Below, in pieces: positions 26,577 to 34,794 of a DNA stretch of 45,437 nucleotides. Origin of the DNA: Flavobacteriaceae bacterium (GTDB lineage Bacteria; Bacteroidota; Bacteroidia; Flavobacteriales; Flavobacteriaceae). The stretch is taken from assembly GCA_002862645.1 (NCBI GenBank), contig PKDQ01000028.1, forward strand, positions 1 through 45,437, given 5' to 3'. Numbering within the stretch: the stretch's first letter is position 1; each line of letters starts with the position of its first letter. The translations under genes and the position numbers were made by a program. The notes below the pieces were generated by a model. That model searched no databases. It worked only from the letters and a program-made list of their open reading frames with translations, and was not told the DNA's origin.

Positions 26577-27137
26577 ATGGCAAAAAAGCATGATTTACGA
26601 GAGCTGTTCCGCAATAAACGTTCCAAACTTTGCTCACAAAAGCAATCTGAAGCTAGTATTCGTGTTTTCAACCATATTGTAAGGGATAAACTGATTGAGG
26701 GGAATCTACTAATGCTTTATGTTTCGAGTCAAAACCTCCAAGAGCTTCCAACAGGCGCTTTGTTTTCATTGTCAGGCAATTATGCTATTTGTGTGCCTAA
26801 AATCGTGAATAAAGACGGCAGTATGGAGGCCGTCATGTGGAGTAAAAACACCCCCGCCGTAATTAATAAATGGGGCATCGCAGAACCACTTTCAGATGTG
26901 TATATTCCCCCTGAAAAAATCGATACTGTTGTGGTCCCCCTATTGTGTTTTGATAGGACAGGACATCGTCTAGGGTTTGGGAAAGGGTACTATGATCGGT
27001 TTCTTAAACGGTGCTCAAAAGACATTAAAACCATCGGGCTATCTTATTTTGAAGCTGTCGATAAAATAACGGATATTGAACCCACAGATGTGGCCTTAAA
27101 TGTTATTGTAACACCAAAGAAAGTTTATCGCTTTTAG
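26577..27137 (+). CDS. 5-formyltetrahydrofolate cyclo-ligase
   Basis: A 186-residue enzyme that converts 5-formyl-THF to 5,10-methenyl-THF with ATP, returning stored folate to one-carbon metabolism. The signature GFGKGYYDRFL sits near residue 140, and the N-terminal basic segment with KHDLRELFRNKR is the family start. The ATG at 26577 was chosen because the 16 residues before it cover the intergenic region. It is divergent from uvrC with 46 bases between start codons, and its stop shares a TTAG with the lspA stop. Confidence 0.94.
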   Translation: MAKKHDLRELFRNKRSKLCSQKQSEASIRVFNHIVRDKLIEGNLLMLYVSSQNLQELPTGALFSLSGNYAICVPKIVNKDGSMEAVMWSKNTPAVINKWGIAEPLSDVYIPPEKIDTVVVPLLCFDRTGHRLGFGKGYYDRFLKRCSKDIKTIGLSYFEAVDKITDIEPTDVALNVIVTPKKVYRF

Positions 27138-27763
27138 CTCGTTGCTTGACGCTGTTGCAGTAGTAACAACACAACACCAACGCTGATGGCGCTGTCTGCA
27201 ATATTAAACACAGGCTCGAAAAAAGTGAACTGATTTCCCCCAACCAAAGGCAGCCAATTGGGCCAAGTCCAAGTAAGCATAGGAAACTGAAACATGTCGA
27301 CTACATGACCGAACATAAGCGGTGCATACCCTCCTTCTTCTGGCATAAAAGTAGCCAGTTGGTTATAGGTGGTTTCTGAAAAAAGTGCTCCGTAGAAAAC
27401 TGAATCTATAATATTTCCTAAAGCGCCAGCAAAAATTAAACTTACAGCTATCAATTGCACATTAGGTGCTTTTAATTTGACCGCGCGCAATAGCCAAACA
27501 CCTATTGCAGATACGGCTACCAATCTAAAGATACTCAACAATAACTTTGCGGTATCTTCAGATATAAAAGGAAGAAAGTCACTAAGGCTCGCGCCCCAAG
27601 CCATCCCTTTATTTTCGACAAAAAGTAATCTGAACCATCCCCAATCAACGATTGGGCCATTGCCGTAATAGGTCAAGCTGTAGTTAAGTTTAATGTAGAC
27701 TTTTAGGGCTTGATCTGCGACAAGAATGGCTAAAATAATCCAAGAGAGTTTTCGAACTGTCAT
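27134..27763 (-). CDS. lspA: Lipoprotein signal peptidase (signal peptidase II)
   Basis: A 209-residue inner-membrane aspartic protease that removes signal peptides from lipidated prolipoproteins. Four hydrophobic segments are visible. The catalytic pair is Asp120 in GNIIDSVFYG and Asp190 in FNIADSAISVG. It is longer than the about 165-residue E. coli enzyme owing to an insertion of roughly 40 residues between these motifs (about 125-180), a form I recall as usual in Bacteroidota. Substrates in this window include at least three lipoproteins. It is three bases downstream of the DksA/TraR-like gene. Confidence 0.95.
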   Translation of the reverse strand: MTVRKLSWIILAILVADQALKVYIKLNYSLTYYGNGPIVDWGWFRLLFVENKGMAWGASLSDFLPFISEDTAKLLLSIFRLVAVSAIGVWLLRAVKLKAPNVQLIAVSLIFAGALGNIIDSVFYGALFSETTYNQLATFMPEEGGYAPLMFGHVVDMFQFPMLTWTWPNWLPLVGGNQFTFFEPVFNIADSAISVGVVLLLLQQRQATS

Positions 27764-27766
27764 GGA

Positions 27767-28144
27767 TTAACGCTGCATGTTTTTTGCCTCAATGCTTAAT
27801 GTGGCATGCGGAACGAGCTTTAAGCGTTCTGGGCTTATCAATTTCCCCGTTACGCGGCAAACGCCATAGGTCTTGTTTTCAATACGTATTAATGCGTTTT
27901 TTAAATCCCGAATGAACTTTTCTTGTCTGATTGCAAGCTGGGTGTTGGCTTCTTTTGACATGGTTTCTGATCCCTCCTCAAATGCTTTAAAGGTGGGAGA
28001 GGTGTCATCCGTTCCGTTGTTGCCGTCGTTCATATAGGCACTACGTATGAGTTCCAAGTCTTTTTGCGCCTTGGCTATTTTTTCTTCAATAATTGTTTTA
28101 AACTCTTGTAGCGCTTGGTCGCTGTAATTGTTAGATTTTTCCAT
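27767..28144 (-). CDS. DksA/TraR-like protein with degenerate zinc finger
   Basis: A 125-residue protein with an N-terminal helical hairpin (about residues 5-90) and a C-terminal segment that aligns with the DksA/TraR C4 zinc finger: YGVCRVTGKLISPERL ... PHATLSIEAK. The first Cys remains; the others are Thr, Ser and Ala, so zinc cannot be bound in the usual way. Family members act in the secondary channel of RNA polymerase. An acidic tip like the one DksA uses to contact the active site is not obvious, so a DksA-like role is only inferred. It lies between ileS and lspA in an operon. Confidence 0.85.
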   Translation of the reverse strand: MEKSNNYSDQALQEFKTIIEEKIAKAQKDLELIRSAYMNDGNNGTDDTSPTFKAFEEGSETMSKEANTQLAIRQEKFIRDLKNALIRIENKTYGVCRVTGKLISPERLKLVPHATLSIEAKNMQR

Positions 28145-28154
28145 AATTACTAAA

Positions 28155-31100
28155 TTATTTCGATTTAACCATATTCACGTTAGTTTCTAATGAATCAAAA
28201 GAAACCGGAATACTACCTTCCAATTCATCATTTACTAAAGTAATACTTGTTGCTAAAATTTCGTGTTGAATATACGTTTTGTTTTGTTTTAAAACATCTG
28301 CCAAAGTATCATTTTCTCGTAAAGTCAATGCTATAGTGTCTGTTACATCAAAACCTAGGTCTTTGCGTATATTCTGCAAGCGGTTAACAAGCTCTCGTGC
28401 CATGCCTTCCAATTGCAATGATTCGTTCATTTGAATATCAAGAGCAACCGTTACGCCTTGCTCCGATGCCACAAGCCAGCCCGAAACATCTTTTGACGCT
28501 ATAACCACATCGTCGGCTGCAAGAACAATCTCTTTGTCTTCAATGCCTAGTTGCAAACTGCCTTCTTTTTCGAGTGTTTGCACTTGAGAATCGCTTAATG
28601 TCTGAATAGCTTGTGCAACCAACTTCATGTCTTTGCCAAACCTAGGGCCGAGTGTTTTAAAGTTAGGCTTAACTTCTTTAATTAATATAGATGACGTGTC
28701 GTCGAGCAATTCAACTTGCTTCACGTTTACTTCTGAAGCAATCAGACTAGAAATAGCTGCTACTTGCTGGCGCTCAAAGTCATCTAAAACCGGTATCATG
28801 ATGCGTTGTAAGGGTTGTCTCACCTTAATTTTTTCTCGTTTACGCAATGACAAAACTAACGAAGTGATTTTTTGTGCGCGTTGCATTTTTTGTTCCAAGA
28901 CTGTATTGACAAAAGCGTCGTTTGATTTTGGATAATAAGCCACGTGAACAGATGAAGCCGTCTCTTGTTGGGTAATACCATTCAAATCTTGATAAAGCCT
29001 GTCTGAATAGAAAGGCGCAACAGGTGCCATAAGTTTTGCAACACTCATCAGGCATTCGTAAAGGGTTTGAAAGGCGGCAATTTTATCTGCTTCATAGGTT
29101 CCTTTCCAGAAACGACGGCGACACAAACGCACATACCAGTTACTCAAATCTTCAGTTACAAAATATGAAATGGCACGACAGGCCTTTGTGGGCTCATACG
29201 CATCAAAATGATGGGTCGTGTTTTGAATTAGCGTATGTAATTCTGACAAAATCCACTGATCTATTTCGGGTCGTTCTTGCAACGGAATAGCGCCTTCCTC
29301 ATACTTAAACCCATCAATGTTAGCATAAAGACTAAAAAAGGCATAGGTATTGTAAAGCGTGCCAAAAAATTTGCGTTTTACCTCCTCAATTCCAGCAACA
29401 TCAAACTTAAGGTTGTCCCAAGGATTTGCATTGCTAATCATATACCAACGCGTAGCATCAGGGCCATATGTTTTTAAGGTTTCAAAGGGGTCAACGGCAT
29501 TGCCGAGACGCTTGGACATTTTTTGTCCATTTTTGTCCAGTACCAAGCCATTAGAAACCACGTTTTTGTAAGCTACAGAATCAAAAACTAGCGTAGCAAT
29601 CGTGTGTAAGGTATAGAACCATCCACGGGTTTGATCTACACCCTCTGCGATATAATCTGCTGGAAAAGCACCTCCACCATCAACTTTTTCTTTATTTTCA
29701 AAAGGGTAATGCCATTGAGCATAGGGCATGGCTCCAGAGTCAAACCAGACATCGATAAGATCAGGCTCGCGATACATCGGTTTGCCAGACTTGCTTAACA
29801 AAACCAAGTCATCAACCGTGTCTTTGTGCATGTCCACTTTGTCGTAATTCCTGTCAGACATATCGTCTGCAGCAAATTCTTTAAATGGGTTTTTCGTCAT
29901 ATGCCCTGCAGAAACAGCTTCATCTACAGCTTCTTTAAGCTCTTGAATAGAACCAATGACTCGGGTTTCATCTCCTACGGTTGTGCGCCAAATGGGTAAT
30001 GGTATGCCCCAAAAGCGTGATCGAGAAAGATTCCAATCGTTGGCATTAGCAAGCCAATTACCAAAACGGCCTTCGCCTGTTTTGGCGGGTTTCCATTGAA
30101 TGGTTTTGTTTAATGCAACCATGCGGTCTTTATGTCCTTGAACTTTTATAAACCACGAGTCTAAAGGATAATAAAGTACAGGTGCATCTGTACGCCAACA
30201 GTGTGGATAACTGTGCACATACTTTTCAACCTTAAAGGCTTTGTTTTCTTCTTTAAGGCGAATGGCAATCTCTACGTCTACCGACTTTTCAGGTACCTCA
30301 CCTTTGGGATAAAATTCATTTTTAATAAACTTCCCGCCAACCAAACCAACTTCTTTTCTAAATTTTCCTTGAAGGTCAACAAGAGGGACGAGGTTTTCGT
30401 TTTCATCTAAAATCAAAAGTGGCGGAACCGGTGGAGTCGCTTCTTTGGCTACTTTGGCGTCGTCTGCCCCAAAAGTGGGGGCCGTATGAACAATTCCCGT
30501 ACCGTCATCAGTCGTCACAAAATCTCCAACAATAATACGGAAGGCATCTTGTGCATTTTCACAAGGCTGTGGCGCCTGCTGCCACAATTGTTTATACCGA
30601 ATGCCTACTAAAGCAGTCCCCTTGATTTGTTGGGTGATAAGATAAGGAATGGTCTTGTCTCCTTGAGTATATACATTAAGTTCCGCTTCGTTTTCTGCTA
30701 GAACATATTTCTTTCCAAACTGTTTTGAGATAAGTTTTTCGGCAAGCAAAACGCGAATGGGTTCAAACGTATATTGATTGAACGTTTGTACCGCTGCATA
30801 GCTGATTTTCGGGCCAACAGTCAATGCGGTGTTAGAGGGAAGTGTCCAAGGCGTTGTTGTCCATGCCAATACGTACAAAGGGGTTTCGCTACGCAAGGCC
30901 TCTGGAAGCGTATTGTCAATGGTTTCAAACTGAGCGGTTACTGAAGTGTCGCTTACGTCTCGATAACACCCCGTTTGATTTAATTCGTGGGAAGAGAGTC
31001 CCGTTCCCGCCATGGGAGAATAGGGCTGAATGGTGTATCCTTTATAGATGAGTCCCTTTTTATAGAGCGTCGACAATAACCACCATACAGACTCCATGTA

Positions 31101-31559
31101 TTTTGAAGTATAAGTTATGTAAGGATCTTCCATATCTACCCAATACCCCATTTTTTTGGTAAGATGGTTCCATACATCCGTATAGCGCATAACCGCTTCG
31201 CGGCAAGCGTTATTGTATTCGGATATGCTGATGGTTTTTCCTATATCTTCTTTTGTAATTCCCAGCTCTTTTTCAACTCCGAGCTCAACCGGTAATCCGT
31301 GTGTATCCCAGCCTGCTTTTCGTTTAACTTGAAAGCCTTGTTGTGTCTTATAGCGACAAAAAATGTCTTTTAGCGCACGTGATAAAACGTGATGTATTCC
31401 GGGCAAGCCATTTGCAGAAGGGGGTCCTTCATAAAACACAAAAGGAGGGCGCCCTTCCCTTGTAGAAACACTTGCTTCAAAGGTTAGGTGCGCTTCCCAA
31501 AAAGCAGCAATTTCTTCAGCCGTTGCGGGCAAATCAAGATGTGAATAGGTCGGAAACAA
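28155..31559 (-). CDS. ileS: Isoleucyl-tRNA synthetase, IleRS2-like with GIHH signature
   Basis: A 1134-residue class I synthetase that charges tRNA-Ile. The Rossmann core has PPSANGLPGIHHV, in which the usual HxGH is rearranged to GIHH (residues 54-57), and KMSKRLGN further on. A large editing domain (about 200-400, with TTPWTLPSNTAL) and a long C-terminal anticodon-binding extension follow. Size and domains fit the eukaryote-like IleRS2 type. The start is a TTG at 31559, because the upstream in-frame stop leaves no ATG or GTG. A TACTTTCG at 31584-31591 may be its -7 box. It heads the ileS-DksA-like-lspA operon. Confidence 0.97.
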   Translation of the reverse strand: MFPTYSHLDLPATAEEIAAFWEAHLTFEASVSTREGRPPFVFYEGPPSANGLPGIHHVLSRALKDIFCRYKTQQGFQVKRKAGWDTHGLPVELGVEKELGITKEDIGKTISISEYNNACREAVMRYTDVWNHLTKKMGYWVDMEDPYITYTSKYMESVWWLLSTLYKKGLIYKGYTIQPYSPMAGTGLSSHELNQTGCYRDVSDTSVTAQFETIDNTLPEALRSETPLYVLAWTTTPWTLPSNTALTVGPKISYAAVQTFNQYTFEPIRVLLAEKLISKQFGKKYVLAENEAELNVYTQGDKTIPYLITQQIKGTALVGIRYKQLWQQAPQPCENAQDAFRIIVGDFVTTDDGTGIVHTAPTFGADDAKVAKEATPPVPPLLILDENENLVPLVDLQGKFRKEVGLVGGKFIKNEFYPKGEVPEKSVDVEIAIRLKEENKAFKVEKYVHSYPHCWRTDAPVLYYPLDSWFIKVQGHKDRMVALNKTIQWKPAKTGEGRFGNWLANANDWNLSRSRFWGIPLPIWRTTVGDETRVIGSIQELKEAVDEAVSAGHMTKNPFKEFAADDMSDRNYDKVDMHKDTVDDLVLLSKSGKPMYREPDLIDVWFDSGAMPYAQWHYPFENKEKVDGGGAFPADYIAEGVDQTRGWFYTLHTIATLVFDSVAYKNVVSNGLVLDKNGQKMSKRLGNAVDPFETLKTYGPDATRWYMISNANPWDNLKFDVAGIEEVKRKFFGTLYNTYAFFSLYANIDGFKYEEGAIPLQERPEIDQWILSELHTLIQNTTHHFDAYEPTKACRAISYFVTEDLSNWYVRLCRRRFWKGTYEADKIAAFQTLYECLMSVAKLMAPVAPFYSDRLYQDLNGITQQETASSVHVAYYPKSNDAFVNTVLEQKMQRAQKITSLVLSLRKREKIKVRQPLQRIMIPVLDDFERQQVAAISSLIASEVNVKQVELLDDTSSILIKEVKPNFKTLGPRFGKDMKLVAQAIQTLSDSQVQTLEKEGSLQLGIEDKEIVLAADDVVIASKDVSGWLVASEQGVTVALDIQMNESLQLEGMARELVNRLQNIRKDLGFDVTDTIALTLRENDTLADVLKQNKTYIQHEILATSITLVNDELEGSIPVSFDSLETNVNMVKSK

Positions 31560-31634
31560 AATTTCTTACTAAAATTATGCTTGCGAAAGTAACCATTTTA
31601 AGGCGAAAAATGATGCTTTACAGGTTTCTAATCG

Positions 31635-34088
31635 TTACAATTGGTAGCGTAAAACTACCTTTAGGCTTCTCCCTGGTACAGAAAACCCAGAAGCAAATTC
31701 TTTATAATGAGCGTCAAAAAGGTTAAATATCCCGCCTGACAAATTAAAAGATGGGTTGATAGGGTATGCAACATGAAGGTCAAAACGATGCCATGCCGGT
31801 GTACCAGCGTAAGAGCCATCTGACAGCAGTGGCGTTTCTTCTAAGCCGTCTTCTCCCCATGGGCTGTACGTGCTTGGGTCTTTGGATTTTGCATAATTCC
31901 ATTCCAAACCTAAACTCCCTTTTTTGAGCTCAACCTCTACTTTTTGGGTAGTAAATAATGGGGGTATAGAAGGAAGGTTTCCGCTTAAATTATTCCCGTC
32001 TCCTTTGGTTAATGTCAGTGCCCCTGAATAGTGCAGTTTAGAAGAAACTTGCCATTGGGTTTGTGCGCTAAAACCATAAACACTAACCCGGCCAAGGTTA
32101 GTATTTGACACAATTTTAACCTCTTCCCCAGAAAAAATAATTGTATCGGTTTTAAGTGTAGATGAATCATCATAGATGTGATAGGTGCCACGTGCTATAT
32201 AATCGTATATGTTGGCATAATAGCCGTTTAACTCAAAAAAAGATCCGTCTTTCCAAAAACGCTTTATTCCAAGTTCTGCACTAACTATATACTCTGGGCT
32301 AAGCTTCATATTTGGTACAGTTAAAACCCCATTGTGTTCCCGTGTTTTGCCCAGATCATCAATGTTTGGAGCTCTAAAGCCTGTTGACATCAATGCCTTC
32401 AGCTGCCAATTGGCATTGGACTGATGCGTATATCCTAAAGTTAGGTTAGAAGCACCGTTTTTCTGATTAACATGTGCCAGTCGTGCATCTATTAGGGCTT
32501 GCTCTGTCCAAGAGGCATCGAGCTCTGTAAAGGTGTGCCTTGCGCCAAAAGCCAATGTACTATTTAGATTGATATCATACCTAAAGTCCATATATGCAGC
32601 AAAGGAGGAGTAGGTGCTTCCGTCACTTGGATAACGGGTGGCTATTGGGGTCTTTACGGTTAGGCCTACGATTTGATTTCCATCAACAGCAAGCGTTTGG
32701 CTAAAAGCAGTAGATTTTACCTCATTATGTGTAAGCTCTAAACCGTATGACCAATCAAATCCCTTAGCAAACCTAGCTTTAAAATCGGCGTTAAGGCTGT
32801 AAACACAAAGGTTTTCACGTTGTGTATGCCTGTCTAGACTGCTAAATTTTCTTTTGATTCGAGACTCCTCTAAAAACTGGGCAGCAGCAATAATTTTTCC
32901 AGACTGTAGCCATGGACGAGTTCCAATAAAGTTAAGTTGAGGAGAGATAAGCCCTCTTTTTTGGGGGCCATATTCCCACCGTGCAAAGCGCAATTCCCCG
33001 TCTTGCTTTTCAGCAAGCCTATCAAACCGTGGAATATTTCCAGAACTTGATCCTTGTAAATTAAGGGTGAATTTAAGCCCTGTATCGCTATGATAGACCC
33101 ATTTCTGTAAGAGGTCTAATTGTTCATACCCCGTGTTACGCTGCTTGTTTGGGTTACTGTTTGCGGTTGGGGTTGCAGTATAGTTTGACGATGTGTTTTC
33201 TGAATACGCATCTACCTTGCCCCAGTTTTCGTGTCCGTGTGAACGCCTTTTTCCCATAACAATATCTCCAAAATGAGCATAAGAGATATATTGAAGCATG
33301 GCCCATTTAGAAGCGCTGTATTCAAATAGAGCGGATTGTTTACTTGTATTTTGGTTAAGGTCATAAGATGATGAGCCAGAAAAACTTATTTTTCTATTTT
33401 GATTAATTAGGGGGGTTCGTGTGTAAAAGTGGATCACTCCGCCTAAGGCATCGGATCCATAGCCAACAGAAGAAGGTCCAAAGATAACTTCTGCCCGCTC
33501 CAAGCTCAACGGATCTACGCTGAGTGCATTGTGAAGGTGCCCTGAACGAAAGATCGCGTTGTTCATCCGTACGCCATCAACAACTAAAAGCACACGATTT
33601 GCTTCAAACCCTCTCAAGACAGGGCTCCCTCCACCCCCTTGTGACTGCTGCACCCGAACACCTGGAATTTTACGCAATAGAACAGCTGTGTTTTCAGGGC
33701 TTTGCTTTTCAATTTCAGCTTTAGCAACAATCCCTATCTGTTGTGCCAAGCGTTTCTTGTTGGTACTGGCCCTGGCAACCGACAAGACGATTTCGCCCAA
33801 TTGCTCCGTGTCAGGCGTCATCCAAATAATTTGAGCCGATTTGATTTGATTTTTGGAAAGGGTGTATGATAAGTATCCTATGTGGGAAAATGAAATGCGC
33901 GCATTATCAGTAAAGGCGTCGAGGCTGGCTGATCCATCAAAGTCTGTTGTTTCAAAATGAGCACCGCCTAAATCTACAATTGTAACACTAGGAAGAACTT
34001 CAAGTGTTACTGCGTCCTTGACTAAAACCTGCTGTGCAAAACCGCAAAAACAAATAAAAAAGGATAGGCTAATCGTTAAAAACCTCAT
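31635..34088 (-). CDS. TonB-dependent receptor, heme/hemoglobin-receptor-like
   Basis: An 817-residue outer-membrane protein with a signal peptide ending in CGFAQ. Residues about 20-95 are a carboxypeptidase-regulatory-like domain (DAVTLEVLPSVTIVDLGG). The plug domain follows (ENTAVLLRKIPGVRVQQSQGGGGSPVLRGFEANRVLLVVDGVRMN), then a barrel ending in VLRYQL. The plug segment GYGSDALGGVIHF and the order of motifs resemble the hemoglobin/transferrin/lactoferrin receptor family, so heme or metal uptake is a moderate-confidence inference. It starts 20 bases inside the end of recO. Confidence 0.9.
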   Translation of the reverse strand: MRFLTISLSFFICFCGFAQQVLVKDAVTLEVLPSVTIVDLGGAHFETTDFDGSASLDAFTDNARISFSHIGYLSYTLSKNQIKSAQIIWMTPDTEQLGEIVLSVARASTNKKRLAQQIGIVAKAEIEKQSPENTAVLLRKIPGVRVQQSQGGGGSPVLRGFEANRVLLVVDGVRMNNAIFRSGHLHNALSVDPLSLERAEVIFGPSSVGYGSDALGGVIHFYTRTPLINQNRKISFSGSSSYDLNQNTSKQSALFEYSASKWAMLQYISYAHFGDIVMGKRRSHGHENWGKVDAYSENTSSNYTATPTANSNPNKQRNTGYEQLDLLQKWVYHSDTGLKFTLNLQGSSSGNIPRFDRLAEKQDGELRFARWEYGPQKRGLISPQLNFIGTRPWLQSGKIIAAAQFLEESRIKRKFSSLDRHTQRENLCVYSLNADFKARFAKGFDWSYGLELTHNEVKSTAFSQTLAVDGNQIVGLTVKTPIATRYPSDGSTYSSFAAYMDFRYDINLNSTLAFGARHTFTELDASWTEQALIDARLAHVNQKNGASNLTLGYTHQSNANWQLKALMSTGFRAPNIDDLGKTREHNGVLTVPNMKLSPEYIVSAELGIKRFWKDGSFFELNGYYANIYDYIARGTYHIYDDSSTLKTDTIIFSGEEVKIVSNTNLGRVSVYGFSAQTQWQVSSKLHYSGALTLTKGDGNNLSGNLPSIPPLFTTQKVEVELKKGSLGLEWNYAKSKDPSTYSPWGEDGLEETPLLSDGSYAGTPAWHRFDLHVAYPINPSFNLSGGIFNLFDAHYKEFASGFSVPGRSLKVVLRYQL

Positions 34089-34794
34089 ATAAAATATCTA
34101 ATGATTTAGGCGAGCTGAATGACTGCACGTGCAATTGATAATACCGCATAAGCAAGCGTAATAAGCGTCTTCTTTGGTCAGCATTGGCCGAAATCTTATC
34201 AATCTTATCAAATTTCGTACCTAAATAGGTTTTTAACATTTCTATTTCTTGACCTGAAACACATTCCTTGCCGCGTGCTTGGGCAGCAAACCGTCCGTTT
34301 TCTAGGTCGAAATACGGTTGTGATATATGGGCTGTGTCTGGATAAAAGCCAAGGTGTTTGGTAAGTTGGATGAGTACAAACAGATGGGCGTTGGCTATGT
34401 GCGTACGAGTATCAATCCATATTAAGGCATGCTCTAAAAAACGATAGAGGGATTGGTTTTCTTCCTCTTCTTTTAATACGGAACGGAAAACTTCGGCAAG
34501 AAAAAGACAAATACTTGACTTAACAACATCGGTTGAAATTGTAGCATAGGGGTGGATGATTTTTGCCGCCTTTAGGATCGGAAGCCGCGTTCTTTTTGGC
34601 ATGCTGGCCAGCAGCTCAAGCTGTGTCAAAGGCTGGAACATTCCCATTGAAAGCGTTTTGTTTTTCTTTTTTGAGCGTGCTCCTTTAACAACATAAGATC
34701 GCAATCCAGCTCGTTCCGTGTAGCAATGAAGCATGACACTGGTTTCTCCATACTTTGTGGTGTATAATACAATTGCGTGGGTCGAGCCTTCCAT
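34069..34794 (-). CDS. recO: DNA repair protein RecO
   Basis: A 241-residue protein that works with RecR and RecF to load RecA on gaps. The N-terminal OB fold (HAIVLYTTKYGETSVMLHCYTE ... YVVKGA) and the helical C-terminal domain with KHLGFYPD and EYF-like segments match the family. The zinc cysteines found in some homologues are mostly absent, a single Cys remaining in KECVSGQE. The gene starts one base inside the porZ stop (TTA at 34794-34796 on the plus strand) and overlaps the TonB receptor gene by 20 bases. Confidence 0.93.
   Translation of the reverse strand: MEGSTHAIVLYTTKYGETSVMLHCYTERAGLRSYVVKGARSKKKNKTLSMGMFQPLTQLELLASMPKRTRLPILKAAKIIHPYATISTDVVKSSICLFLAEVFRSVLKEEEENQSLYRFLEHALIWIDTRTHIANAHLFVLIQLTKHLGFYPDTAHISQPYFDLENGRFAAQARGKECVSGQEIEMLKTYLGTKFDKIDKISANADQRRRLLRLLMRYYQLHVQSFSSPKSLDILYEVFND

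Noticed and set aside
26530-26671. An N-terminal extension of uvrC by 47 residues
   Set aside because: It runs through the promoter region and into the divergent cyclo-ligase gene; the family start is the MTQFNLKQ segment at 26530.
31389-31400. Loss of the HIGH motif in ileS as a sign of a dead enzyme
   Set aside because: The swapped GxHH form is known in active IleRS2 enzymes, and the rest of the protein is intact.
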